In this document: in pieces, positions 21,728 to 34,489 of the stretch
Layout of the letters: each line of letters opens with the position of its first letter
Position numbering within the stretch: position 1 is the first letter of the stretch
NCBI GenBank assembly: GCA_029817715.1
Contig: JARUPY010000539.1
Coordinates: 6,547,501 to 6,611,500, forward strand
Origin: Melastoma dodecandrum
Taxonomy: Eukaryota > Streptophyta > Magnoliopsida > Myrtales > Melastomataceae
Direction: 5' to 3'
DNA: 64,000 nt
Program-made: the position numbers and the translations under genes
The notes under the pieces: generated by a model
What the model was told of the DNA's origin: nothing
Databases searched by the model: none
Seen by the model: only the letters and a program-made list of their open reading frames with translations

Positions 21728-23868
21728 CTACCAGCCTCGAACAAACTTATCCAGCACGTAGGTGTCCAGTGCGGGGAATTCGGCAATTGCTGCAAGCACG
21801 AGCAGTCCCAGTTTCACGGCATCTTCCCGGCTAAGTGCCTGAAGAACCACCATGAATGTCCCATGACGTTTAGATGCAACGGACTTTAAAGTGATTCACG
21901 GAGCAACCCAGATAACAAGAAGATGCTAACCTCAAGGTTGAGAGGAAGAATGGGATCGTGAAGCGAGAGTCTAAGGAGGAGCCATCCGCCGAATCCGGAT
22001 GCACGGACTTATTCATTAGAAGCAAAACGCGCCCAGAAATAGTTCGTGTTGTATATTTAGATTCGACACAAAGATACTGTCTATATCCCAACCCGAATAA
22101 GCATATAGCCACCACGAGACTTCAGAGTGGCTGAGGGGTCATTGAGCTAAACTTACCACTTGGTAGTTGACGGGAGCTTTGTGAAGCTTGGGGTCTGAAT
22201 CCACTGCATTCCCCGAAAAACCTGGAACTTCCCCAGTTAAAATGAATCGTCCATGGTGGGATGAGGAAAATTTATAGGGAGATTGAAATCATGAGGTTCT
22301 GTACCCTCCTTTCAGATCCGGGCGGTTCTGTTTGATATTTATCCTCACTTCTCCCGCAAAGCCAGGTTCCTCCAGCCCATCAACGAGATCATTCAGCACT
22401 TTGCTACCCCCACCAACACCAGAAGCTCGACCTGAAGCAAGTTTATTCAGCAGCTTCACCTATGATTATCAACTCAAAGTTAGAATGGACCTGAAGCTCA
22501 TGGGTACAACACATGGAAGATCGATAGCCGTTGAATGCAGAGAAGTGAAGCCAAGATGACACGTCCAAATAGGAGATCCCTAACCATGAGGGATGCTCCA
22601 TCAAGCCAATGGTTCTCTTTGAGAGCTCCGTGACCACTTGTTTCAATAGCAAGATGGGACTCCTCACCGATGGAATTCCGAAATTATTTGCGCATAACAC
22701 CATCAAAATCTTGTGATGTAGTTTGTTCAGGAAATTAAACGGTCATCTCATCATGATAGCATTCTTATGCATAAGGAAAACAGTCATACCAGCGTAATGG
22801 CCTCATCAATTACATTCTTATAGCCTCTTTTAAGCCTATAATGCTTTCAACCTACATCAAATCAGGAAATGACTACGGATATAAAAGAATAAATTAAAAT
22901 AAATTATTAACAACTTCAATCTATGAACCTACCGATTTTTTGTTCAATAAAGGTCGCGAGTCCATCTGAAGTGACACTATCAGTCACAATCGTGATACCT
23001 GGATGCTGAAGAGAAGGTCAGCACACATCTAGAGTTGAAACTTTACATTGAAAACTACAGAATGGACTGATCAAGGAGCATTTGCTGTCTTACTTCTTTG
23101 AGTGCAGTTGCACACGGTGGTGCAATTAGACAGTTTCGATTGAACTCCTTCCCGGTGGAATCCACAGCAGTGGATCTGCATATGCTTCCAGTCAGTAAGA
23201 AAGACTAACTTCTTGGATATGATAAGCACTAGTCTTCACCGGTCAACATCTGTGTCAAAAATAATCCCTAGATCAGCATTGTTGTCGAGTACCGCCTGAG
23301 TTATAGCTTTCATGGCTTCCTTGTCCTCCGGATTTGGAATGTGATTTGGAAATAATCCTGTCAGAATCACGATTCCAAGATTATCCCCAAGTATTCAGAA
23401 CCTAAAAATTCAAGGAATAGATTATTACCGTCTGGCTCCAAAAACTGACTAACAGATGTAATTGCCCCCAGTGGCTCCAAAACCTTCGCCTTCAAGAAGC
23501 TTAAGCAGGTGAAGGGCCTTAGGAGAAAAGTATATTTTAATCGTTAATGCTGTGCAGTCCCACTACATGGTAAGGAATATGCAGCACATGTCCAAACTGC
23601 CAAGCAAGTCAATAGATTTCAGCCAAAAAATGCAGAAGGAATTAATCCAGTTTGCATTCAAAGACCCTGTAACCAGAAGTACCAGATTAAAACCGCCACT
23701 GTTAACCCAATAATTTACATACTTCATCCAATCACATCAAAACGAAATCTTTGAAGACATTAAAAGACTTTCAACATTACATGTATAAGAACTCGCTGCG
23801 AAAAAATACTCTAGCTCCATTTCCTACGTCAACAACAATATGGAATCCCTCCAGAGGTTTGTCTGAAT
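21728..23868 (-). pseudogene. Phosphoglucosamine/phosphomannomutase-like pseudogene, 5' truncated
   Basis: Minus-strand segments match the plant PGM/PMM-superfamily proteins annotated as phosphoglucosamine mutase-like. In order they are KPLEGFHIVVDVGNGA, KVLEPLGAITSVSQFLEPD, the metal-loop segment ADLGIIFDTDVDR, HPGITIVTDSVTSDGLATF, KRGYKNVIDEAI, EESHLAIETSGHGAL, the phosphate-binding-side SGFGGWLLLRLSLHDP, and an end at LDKFVRGW with TAG at 21728. Three things point to loss of function. No N-terminal domain with the phosphoserine TASHxP loop is found up to 25.2 kb. A TGA replaces the second Gly codon of the usual IGGKHH at the junction near 22855. The exon boundary after VFFRSE lacks a GT donor in frame. 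The loop NHWLDG also lacks one Asp. A wholly different N-terminal structure cannot be excluded. Confidence 0.75.
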
Positions 23869-26078
23869 TATGGAAAGAGAGGAGAACAATTAACAACAAT
23901 ATTTCCTCCCAAAAAGTGTCTTCATGAAACGGAAAGGATGAACAATCGCAATATTTTCCACCCTCGGTTTACTGAAGTTCCATCATATTTTGACGCGATG
24001 AAAAATTGCCAGGAAAAAGTGCTATGCCACCCAAGCTTCCCTCCTTGAAAGGGAAAAGGTCCGTGAATACAATGACGGTTGGAAACATGCATTTGATGTT
24101 GTTTGCCGAACTGCCTATCCTTTTGACAGTGCTTTGCTGCAGACATATATTGTATGACCTTCCCTGATATGGCTGCATGAAAATTCGCAAGAAGTTACAT
24201 TAGACTTTGCAACCGTTTTGGATATGGATTTCAGTTCAACTCTATTGGACGGGTGAGCCACTCCCTAATATCAGGAAAACATTTTTTCCTCCAATACATG
24301 AGAAACACCCAACCACACATCTTGCCCTGTCCTGTACATCCAAAATGAGAAATGAAAAAACCCACGACATCGACAAATGCCGATGACTCCATATTTGATC
24401 AGGTCAGCAAGCATTACTTCTTCGATGCACGGCCGCAAAAACCGGGTTTCCTTACATCTAATCCGAATCCCTCCTGACATGCAAGTATAGGTAGCAAGAG
24501 CAAAAGGGAAGACTGATCAAGCAGGCCGGCAACTGAGCGAGAACAATTGAACTTCCAAGCAACACTAAATCTAAGTCAGACTGTTGGAACTAAATTAAAC
24601 ACTGAAACAGGAAATCATTCCATCTCCTTTGGTCAGTAACAGCGAAGCGACATCTACAAATTATGCAATGTCGTTAATTCCATTCCGGAAATCAAAATAC
24701 AGCATCTCCGCGCCGAACACGAAACAATTGAAGCTCAACCATCACTCCGATAACATCAGAATCGTTCCAGCACAGAATATAACATCAAATGGACAGCGCA
24801 CCTTCCATGTCACTTTCCCTCCCCTACCCTTCCCGAGAGATTGAGACGAAGTCGCCACGGAAGATCTTCCTCGGAGACAATCCCGTCCCTGTTGTTCAGC
24901 CCGAGCCCTGAAGGAAAACACGACCTCCGAGCCCATGCGTTTTGGGCTTTTACAGTTCGGACTGCCCGATGCTGTCCCCCCCCCCATCCCCAGGGAGGCG
25001 ACGTCGAGTCTCGGACTTTGACATCCGACTTCGTTCATCAATCCGGCCTTAATCGCGGGCTTAACAGTGATGAGAACTGAACTGACAACTAGAAAGAAAG
25101 GAAAAACTGAGATCACGTTCACTTCCAGGTCACGCGTTTTGGTTGTTTGGATTCTGATCTGGACTTGGTGCCTAAACATTCATCAGAATCCATGATTGGA
25201 CCACACACACCCCAACTAATCTCAAACTAAGCCCCAATCCATCACTTTCTTTCTTCCTTTCAAATCTGGTGCAACTTATAAATCCCACACAACAAACTAA
25301 ATCACAAACCCTCTGGACAATTAGCTAGTCAGAAGTCAAAATCCAGAGTTGGGTGTTCGAATTTCATTCTCGTTTCTCATTTTGACCTACCGACCGTATC
25401 ACAAGCAACTTGGGAAAACATGGGACATCAAACAATTATGAAATATGTTCGAAGCTTAAAAAATATTCGATTTCGTTTTAAAATCTCATTTTTTAATTTA
25501 CGAAAAAGAAGAGTTTTAAAATTCGACACCCAAAATGTCGAAAGGAACGGGTTTTGAAAATCCAATAATTTAAATGACGAGTGTTGAAAATGTGTCTTCT
25601 TTATAAATTGAAAGACGCGTTTTCAAAAAGTATCATTGAAACGATAAAATTGAATATTTTTAAAACTTCACCGTATTTCACAAATTATTTTTTAAACCAT
25701 GCAAAGTCGTCCGGAGCTCACGTCAAACCATTTGAACCAAGGTCTTGTTCTTTCATGAAATGAAACCAAAACACCAATTACAGTGCTAAATATAAGATCT
25801 TCCTCCTGCTTCATAATCATAATCCCCTCGCTAATTTTGACTAAGCGACGTCATCGATTCTAAATTCTTCTCTTGGGACTAATTCCTATTCCCCTGGCCA
25901 CCCTCCCTTTTCAAAATTTGCAATTTCGACCAACGAAAAATGAATTGCCTCTGCAATTAGGATATCTGATGATATAATAAGCTAACCAAAAGACATTAGA
26001 GAGTACTTGAATTTCTAAGAGGTTGGGCAGGCCCTTGCGGGGAGTCGCCGTACAATGTGGCCGTGTTGAGGTACCCCG
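23869..26078. other. Intergenic DNA upstream of the mutase pseudogene and downstream of GATA
   Basis: The 5' half of the mutase gene should be here if it were complete, and I could not find it on the minus strand. The 145-residue frame at 24742-25179 has no known domain. From 25380 to 25760 the DNA is AT-rich. The segment below 26079 is GATA 3' UTR. Confidence 0.45.
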
Positions 26079-27480
26079 TCACATGCAGTCCATTTGGACA
26101 ATGGCGGATGTGTTCGGGATCAACTCTGGCAGCGTGTCCCTGATGATGAGCCCCCCCGTTTTGCTCCTCATCTCGAGGACCTTCTTGTGAGAGTTGGAGT
26201 GGAGCGATGGGACGAATGTCGGGCTCGCTGCGGGCCTGTACTCCGGGAATAACCTCCCTGACTTGTAGCGGACGCCGCATGCGTTGCAGAGGGTTTTCGG
26301 GCCCAGTGGGCCAGCTCGCCACTGGGGAGTCTTGGTTATATGGCAATGGAGGCATTTCCTGATCGGCGCCTGGGCGGACACTGGATCCTTGTCCTCGACC
26401 TTGGATGTCGTCATCAGCCTGGGAGGCAGGGTCGGCTCAATTTTCTTCTTCTTCTTCTTCGGCGTCATTGGCTCCACGGTCACGGCTTCCTTCAGGATAT
26501 CAATCGCGGAGTTGTACGAACCGGTGAAACTCTCCGACGACTCGCACTGGATCTTAACAGGAGCATTGTGGTCATTCTCGGGAACCGAGCATTGGGGCTG
26601 CGGCGACACAAGTTGGATCATTGCCGGGCGGGGACTGAAGGACGCCGGGCGAGGACGCTTGCTCCTGGCACGCCCGTATTTCCTGGGGATGACCGCGTCC
26701 GGGCAGCAGGGGGAGGTCTTCTGTCCCGAGCACAAGGATGCGTTGCTGCTGCTGCTGCTCTCGAGGACAGAGACGGGGCTTGAGGTTTGGAAAGGCCGGG
26801 GGTCATCGTTCTTGGGCAAGAGGCCGGGGTCGGCAGCAGGGAAGGCGAGGCCCCCGCCGGAGAAGGAATCCTCGACGAATGTGGACAGCCATTCCAGCTG
26901 AACAATATCCTCGTACTGCAACATTTTGGAAGAAACAAAGATGCATGGGATTAGCAAAACCTTGTTGATCAAAGAAAGACAAAACGACAAAGCAACAGTC
27001 GCCGTCGCGCCTCACATTCCAAAACCCATCACATGCCCACCGCCAATCAATGCGTCAATCATTCAAATTCCCATTTTTTTTTCTTTTGCTTCCAGAACCA
27101 AACGCATCACTTCCTTTTAATATAATATCAACCAAAATCTAACACAAATTTAATTAATTAGCAATCGCGTGATGACGTCACAAAATGGTTTAAAACAGGC
27201 GTTAAGCATAAAATTCATCCTGGCAAGTCAAATTATCAATGAATTCAAAATTGTTAGTCCCTAAACAGTTGATTTTTTGTTGTGGCTATACCGGGATGGA
27301 CAGCTCCGCGGACAGGTCGCAGACGGCGGCAGCTCCGCCTAAGGAGACGGGGTCGGACCCGAGCAACGACTCGGACCAAATGCTGGGGAGAACCGAGTCG
27401 GTGGGGGGGAAAACAGGGTCGATGTCCTCAGCGGGGAAGTCGAGGAGGCCGTCGATGTGGTCGAAGAAGCTCTCGTCCAT
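26079..27480 (-). CDS. GATA-type zinc-finger transcription factor
   Basis: Two exons (27292-27480 and 26079-26915) join in phase into 341 residues. Exon 1 encodes the acidic start MDESFFDHIDGLLDFPAED, typical of subfamily I GATA factors. Exon 2 carries VQLEWLSTFVEDSFS, a KKKKKK basic run, then a single zinc finger with C-x2-C-x18-C-x2-C spacing (CLHC...CNAC), followed by GVRYKSGRLFPEYRPAASPTF. These factors bind GATA motifs and work in light, nitrogen and development responses. ATG 27480 was chosen because MSFQTQDPK upstream can be leader sequence: a CAG acceptor sits just before GACCCGAAGATG, which suggests a 5' UTR intron. The finger places it with the GATA5-12 type. The exact orthologue is not determinable. 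Confidence 0.94.
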
Positions 27481-30400
27481 CTTCGGGTCCTGCGTTTGAA
27501 AAGACATGGGTATGCCATCGTTAAGACGATATATTCCTTTTGAGGGAAATCACCCAAGAGAGAATTTCCCCGGAGGGGGGGGGGGGTATCCACTGACCCA
27601 AGAAAGGGTGGGAGGTTGGTTTGGTAAAAGCTCCGAGGAGAGGAGATGCAAGGAAAAAACCTCAGCTGCTGCAAGGAAGACCAAAACAATCAGTCCCTGA
27701 GTAGGAGGGAATGGGCAGCAAATCCCCAAAATTCCTCAAGGAGGAGGAACAACGAAACTGGGCATGTACATTAATGTTGATTGAGGGGGGAGTGGAGTAC
27801 CTTAATGCCTATCACCACCACCTGCCTTAACAGGGGACAGGAGAGGAGTTTGAAGAAAGAAACTCTTTTTTTTTTCTCTTTGAGCCGAGGCGGGGGAGAT
27901 GTGTGTGAAGTGCTCAAAGTGTTAATAACTCATAATGAGCTGTTTTTTCTTTTAACCAGCAGAAAGCATGGCTTCCAATTTGCCCTTTTTCTTTTTCTTC
28001 TCTGCTTAGCTGTCTCTCCCTTCTCTTCTACCTCTGTTTCACTTGATGTTGAAGTCTCCCCCTCCCCCTCCACCTCCTCGTTATTACAACGTGGGCCCCG
28101 CGCCCCCCCCCCCCCCCCCCCCCCCCACCCACCTCAAAAATATTTTTTAAAAAAATTTCCAGCTCCTACAGTGAATAACAACGACGAAGTGAAATTCTAT
28201 CTTCCTCCAAGTTTGTATTCCTGCGTTTTCTCTCCCTCTCTTTTTTTTTTTACCACCTTAGCTTATAAACCCCGCCGTCATTTCCCTCCCCAGAAACAAG
28301 TGTAAAAACTTCTTTAAATATCTCAGGCAGATAGATGAACAGCGAACCACAGGCACACACCAACCAACTCCTTTTACCCCCCCCCCCCCCCCCCCCCCCC
28401 GGGCATCAGAAGTTTGTTTGTTCCCACGTCATTTCATGTGGGGGGGTGGGGGTGAGGAATAATTAGGAGATTCAGAACTTCTTACCCTCCCCCGCTTGTC
28501 CAATAATTGACCCAACAAAAAGAGTGGGGGATTCAACCGAGTCATTTGATTTGATTGCCATCACTCTCCCCTTTCCTTATTAGTGGAGCAAAGTTGGATC
28601 AGTTGTTAACATTACATAAAGTAACAACATTTTCAAGTGCATGGCGGTAAGAAGGCACTTCCTTATCATACACATTATCACGTCCTTCAGATTTACTCCT
28701 AGCTTTCTTACAATACGTAATTGAATCCATCCGGATTTGGACAGGCAGGCGTTAGATGAATTAGTAAGTTTCCACATGGTTGGTTGGGTGAGAAAGATTT
28801 TTCCTTCACCTTCTCTTTGACCTTCCTCAAAGTTAGAGGGAGACACTTAATAGCATGTTACTACATCATCATTATGTACAAAAGAGACCCTGCCAAATAT
28901 CTGACCCAGTAGCATGTGCAACCTGGAATTGTTGGACAGGGAAAAACAAAAATTTGCAAAGCAAGTATAACTTAGTATTGGTTGTAGTAGTCACGACACA
29001 TATGTTACCAACCACCCCAAAAAGAAATAATTAAATTAAAATTAACAAAGGTTATGAGACGATCGTGCTCCAACAGTGATGGGAGGTGGGTGGCTGACTT
29101 CACCACCTCCTCCACACACGTGCCCTCCTCCTCACATGATCATGTTTCTGAGACTACTAGATGAGAAAAATTTCACATAATTAATTACCAATCGACGGTA
29201 TATCACTACTGTTGGGTTTTCCTAATCTAGTCAGCTTCCCCAGTTAGAAATTAAAGAGAGGATAGGAAAAGAAGAGGGTATTGGATGAATGGGAATGTGT
29301 TGTTCTCGCCACCAACACCAATTACCAATTCTCGCTTTCCACCCTTTTGATTTAACTTGAGATTCACTCTTAGCATCAAGGTCTACACCCTTCAACAACA
29401 GCAAAAAAATAAAAATAAAACCATGTTGCCCCCACCCCCCTCCCCCAATCCCTGAATTTTTTCAATGGTAATTTTTCTTTTCTTTTTGTATCCTGATATA
29501 TATATATAAGCTTTTGGAGATCAATATAAATTCAAGTATTCAAGACATATATGGTTGGGTGGAAAAAAAGTGGGGGGGGGGGGGGGGGGGGGGCAAATCC
29601 ACCAATTATTCCCACCAAATCTCTTTTGCAGTTTCACTTCACTACCCCCTCCCTCTTTTCCAACTCAAAGAAAAAGTAAGCAAGCGATCCACGTGATTGG
29701 CCACGTAGATATTTAGTATCATATAAATAAATAGTAATAATAAATGGGGTCTCTCCTCCTCCTCCTGCTTTTTCTTCCCTTCAAAGGCAACAAACATCCC
29801 CCCCTTTTTTTATGATCGGTCCTTCCTGCCTTTTGTTTCTAGTTAGAAACCTTTGTAGTCAACTACGTTAGTTAGGGGGCCATGTTACCTCATTCGCATG
29901 ATTATGTCCGATCGCATGTCCACCGGCTGTTACCTCTTTGTTAAATGCACTTGGTTGCGGGTCAGATGGTTAAGAGCAGCGAGAAGAAGGGAACTCTTTT
30001 GAATGATCGCGCTCGCAAAGAAGCAAAGTGCCCACCTTTGAGTGAGAGAGGATGGAGTTGAAGGCGGGCGACGTCCTTTTGTTGCATACTTCTTTCCGTC
30101 CGGTATTCGAATGTCAAATGCTTTACGTCAATTTCTTCTATGCGCTCCCAAAGGGTGGTGCTCGATATCCCCGGGAAGAAAGGAGTATTTATGACAAACC
30201 CTTAACGGCAGCGAATCCCAACCACCACTTGCTGTGCTGATGTCCCGAGACCCTCGTTTTCCTACCAGCTACCGCCGGTGGTCAGGCCTGAGGCATGATG
30301 ACACTTTACCCGGTTGCGTGACCTTCGCGTGGTTGCCCTGGAGGATTCTTTTGATTGAAAAATATTGCCTGGCATGAGGTTTTCATGGTCCGCTAGTGGC

Positions 30401-31740
30401 TTCGCCCATCGTCTTCCATCTTCGTCGGTGACAACCGGAAACGTCGTTCGGTAGTCATGTGGGGTTTAGGGGGGGGGGACTTTTTCCTCCTTTTGGTTCT
30501 AACAAGAAAATGAAGGGGGAGGGGCAGTGAAATTAAGGACGTGTCGGTGGTGCCGACACTCCCAGTCCCCCCCCTCGCCGACAGAACCACCGGGGATAGC
30601 AGGTTTTTTTGGTTCGTGACCACCGGGACCGCATTTATTACCGGCTACCGTGGGAGGGAAAGAAAAAAGGTGTCGGGATTGGGCAAAGCCCGTGCCCCCG
30701 TCGGTGCGGCGCTTATTATTGACCTCGTTTCTTCATACGGTCCATCCATCTAATATCATCACTATATTCTGGTCCCATCTGCGAGGTAATTAAACATAAA
30801 CAAAACAATTAGGTCACTCGATGCAAAGTCAGGAGTGAATTTGTTTTGAGGTGAATTTTATATTGCCCGACATTCTGCCAGGGGAAACATGTGCGACGTC
30901 GATCGTCCCCATCGTGCCACGTGAATCACAGCGATTAAACACCCCCCCTCCCTCCCCATAAAATGCATATTATTCGATGAACGCGAATGACGGGCTTATG
31001 AATCGAATCAGATCCACGAGTATACGTTGTTAAAGTTTGTTCTTTATTGCCCAATTACCACAACGTTTGACCCGAGTCAAGTGCCGCTGTAGCGCTGCCT
31101 CGGACAGTCGAGACAACGTGGGGACAACTTCCTCGGCAATTAGAAATGAGGAAATATTCGTCGGATTCCGTTATTGCCCATGTCGCCGGTCCGAATTTAG
31201 GAGAACGTTTCGAGGGCTTCGATGTCATTTCGCGGTGAGCTTTGGCTTTCCCCTCCGCCCGGGGACGTTTGATGGTGGGGGGGGGGAACTCATCCGATGT
31301 TCGACGTATTTCAAATGAATTTGTTTTTCGTAGCAGCAAATGTCGTCGGCATGTCGGACACGACGCAGTTCTTTTGTTTTTTTTCATAGTCGCTAGCTGT
31401 TCTGGATTCGTGGCATACAACTGTTGGGAAAGGGATGGATTAATTGCGCATGTGCTGGCCGACGGTTTTAAAAAAATTTGTGAAATACACTACGAGTTTT
31501 GAAAACGTGCCCCCTTGACTAGAAAATCATATTTTACGAAACTTGGATCGTATTTCGTAATTTTTTTTTAAATTAATCATATTTCCGTACAAAACTATCC
31601 CCACACCGCTCCCCTAAACAATAGGTCCATGAAGCGGGTTTCAAGGCCCAACATTTAATCGGGCCAAGAATTTGGCCCATTAAGCATGTTGATAGTGGGC
31701 CAGAGGCCTTTTTCCACGTGTGGGATGCCCATTTCCCCCA
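27481..31740. other. Long gene-free stretch upstream of GATA with giant C and G runs
   Basis: Roughly 4 kb without a supported gene. The first few hundred bases are GATA leader and promoter. It holds a 24-base C run at 28103-28126, another of about 24 at 28377-28400, a 22-base G run at 29572-29593 and a CTCCTC repeat near 29755. Frames at 27781-28305, 30541-30753 and 31055-31420 are compositionally odd and show no domain. I found no microRNA of a common family here. Confidence 0.45.
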
Positions 31741-31747
31741 TAATTTT

Positions 31748-32199
31748 CAGGGGGTTAATGAGACGGGTCGGGCTCGGATACCACCTACCCGAGCCCGATC
31801 CTAATATAAAAACTATTAGATCTTAAGTCTGATCGGGCTATGTTTAATCAAGTCCGAGTTCGAACCCGCCCAAAAAGTTTTAGGCAAAGTTCGAGACTAA
31901 GTTCAGTCCGAACCCGAACATCTTCCAAATTTTTTAAAATTCTACTTTCTAAAAACTTTAAATACTTATTAAATAAAACATTTTTAAAATATTTTTATTT
32001 TATTTATTTATTATAAAATTTGTCAAGCCGGAGCCGGATCACTCGTCGGCTCCGTAAGTCAATCCGAGCCTGATTTAACTATCAAAAGTTCAGGCCCGAG
32101 CTTGAGCCCGAGCTTCAAGCTTAAATTTTTTTTGAGTCAGGCTTGGGCCAAAAGGCAAGTCCGACCTAGTAATTCGCGAGCTGGCCCGGCTACCCCTAG
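31748..32199. repeat. Possible degenerate DNA-transposon-like element
   Basis: The block begins CAGGGGG and ends CTACCCCTAG, so the ends are roughly inverted (CAGGGG and its complement). Inside is a perfect 10-base inverted repeat (TCGGGCTCGG at 31768-31777, CCGAGCCCGA at 31789-31798) and further GCCCGAGC words near 32094-32116. Such ends occur in plant hAT-like non-autonomous elements. No 8-base target duplication is visible, so this is tentative. Confidence 0.3.
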
Positions 32200-32342
32200 T
32201 CGTGGGAAAGAAACCCCCGGTAGCGATATTTGCTCCGCTTCTTCCCCCTTGATGCGGGAACAAACCTTCACTTTTATCGATCAATGACTGCTATCATCAC
32301 TGGGGAGTGTCGTAACTTCGCTCCCTGGTTCCTTCGCTTCCC

Positions 32343-34489
32343 ATGGCGTCCATGAAGTTGGGCTCCAAATACGATGTCGTCCATCTCGAAGGCCGAACAC
32401 GGTCCTGCGGTTTATGATTGAATTGAAATCCAAGTCATTTTATGATCGGAGTTTTGATTTACTTAGCTTGCGAATGTGTTTTCCTGTGCTTGTCGTTTCA
32501 CTCAGGTTGTCTTCGACTAGTCTGCCTAGTAACGTTGTCGTCAAGGTCATTGACGTCTCCTTCCACTTACACAAGGTGTGCGGAAGAATTGTTCCTCGTC
32601 TTCGTTGCCTTCGTGATTTTCGCTCTAAATTGCATGATTTGGTCACTGGATGAGTTTCTTTTTATCTGAGATTGGTGTCCTTCCAAGTAGTTCCCTCTGC
32701 TGTTGTGAAGCGGGCTTCTTGAGAAAGCTGATCAGCGAATCCTGTGCCAAGGAGCACGACGAACCTGACTGCACGATCGAGCTTCCTGACTTGCCTGGAG
32801 GGGCAAGGGCCTTCTTGTTGGTGGCCAAGTTCTACTACGGGGTGAAAATCGAGCTTACAGCGGTGAATGTGGTTGGCCTACAAGGTGCGGCTGAGCACCT
32901 TGAGATGACCGAGGACCTTTGGTGAGGAGAACCTTATCTCACTGTCCGGGGGCTTCCTTAACGAGGTGTTTGGTAGCTGGACGGAGTCGTTGTGGTCCCT
33001 CGAGACATGCAGGAGGTCAAGGAAAGGGCAGAGGAACTTCATGTCGTCTCGAGGTGCCTGAATTCACTGGCAATGAAGGCCTGCACAGACGTTGGCCTCT
33101 TCAACTGGCCCATCTCGGGCGGCAAGGGCCAGGAGAGCCCTCAAGGAGGTGGCGTTCTGGAATGGTATCAGGATGGCCAGTGCCAAATCGCAAGTGACGA
33201 GTGAGGACTGATGGTACGAGGATGTGTCATCCCTTCGGCTGTCACTGTGCAAGAGGGTGATTGGTGCCATCGAAGAACGAGTGATTCGGCTGGAGAAGAT
33301 CGCTGGGTCCATTATACATTATGCTAAGAAACATGTTCCGCTGATAAACAGACAATCGTGCTTCGACAATTGAAATCAACCTGCTTAGGGGTTGGCAATT
33401 TCTCCCTTATCCTAATCAGAACAGAGGAACATCCTCAAAGAGCTTGTGGAAATCCTTCAGAATCAGAATGGTGTGACTCCCACGGGTTTCCTACTTTGCA
33501 TCCTACAAACCTCCATGATACTCCGCACGGGCGCGACATGCATCAAGAAGTTGGAGAAGCTGGTCGGTTTGCAGCTGGATCAGGCGACCCTTGAGGACAT
33601 CCTCATCCTCAACACGAACAATGTGTCAAAGACTCTATGACATTGATTGCGTCCATAGGATCGTCAATCACTCCATGGTTGCAGACCGTGACGCACAGAT
33701 CCTATTCCAAACTGCAGGCGGGATGAATTCATGGGTAGACCAAACTCATTAACCATGATACTATGGTCGCCAACCTTGTAGATGATTACCTTGCCGAGGT
33801 TGCCACTTCCAAAGTTTCAGGGCTTAATTGTCGTGATCCCAGACTTTGGTCGGCCATTAGACGACGGCATGTACCATGCAATAGACAAATATCTCAAGGT
33901 ACCATTTTCTTTCTCAGTAATTTTTATTATCGAGAAGCCTAATATTTTTGCTGATTGATCTACGAACATCCATGACTTACGGAGTCAGAGAAAGAACAGG
34001 CTTGCCGGCTGATGAACTGTCAGAAACTCTCGATGGACGCCTGCACGAATGCAGCAGAGAATAACCGACTGCTGCTCCGGGTGATCGTCCAGGTCCTATT
34101 CTTTGAGCAGCTACGCCTCCGAACATCGATAGCCGGACGGTTCTTCGTGTCTGACAACCTCGGTTCACAGGACCTGAGTGAGAACCTCACGCTTTCCCAG
34201 TCAAGTGCTCAACAAAGACAGGAGGCTCAGAGCCATGTGCTGGCGCTCGACAACATGAAGGTGAGAGTGATGGACCTTGAGAGGGAGTGCCTCAACATGA
34301 AGCAGGAGCTGCAGAAGATGGTCAGGACGAGAGGGACCTGGAACGTCTTCTTTAAGAGGCTCGTGTTCCTGTTAAAGAAGTCGAGTGATCAGAAGACGGC
34401 TGCAGCAGCCAAGCGGATCAATGGTAAAGGAGAGCCGGCACTGCCAACGGCACTCGCCGCCAAGACCCCAAGGGCAGAGCCATATTGAT
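32343..34489 (+). pseudogene. NPH3/RPT2-like BTB protein pseudogene
   Basis: The start MASMKLGSKYD and the segment VVVKVIDVSFHLHK are those of NPH3/RPT2-family proteins, which are BTB substrate adaptors in phototropin signalling. Then follow SESCAKEHDEPDCTIELPDLPGG, FNWPISG, LVDDYLAEVA and the C-terminal NNRLLLRVIVQVLFFEQLRLR with its coiled-coil tail, ending in TGA at 34487-34489. The frame is broken several times: an in-frame TGA near 32705, a one-base shift in the AGAAAGCTG stretch near 32723, a shift at EDLW/GEENLI near 32920, and a lost base at LETC/VKER near 33010. An intron with a GT donor at about 33899 seems retained, so this looks like a decayed duplicate and not a processed copy. 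Confidence 0.85.

Noticed and set aside
26284..26901. 205-residue plus-strand ORF
   Set aside because: It is the exact shadow of GATA exon 2, whose minus-strand frame encodes a perfect zinc finger.
27781..28305. 174-residue plus-strand ORF with a poly-Pro stretch
   Set aside because: The proline run is the 24-base C run. The rest is unremarkable and lies in the GATA upstream region.
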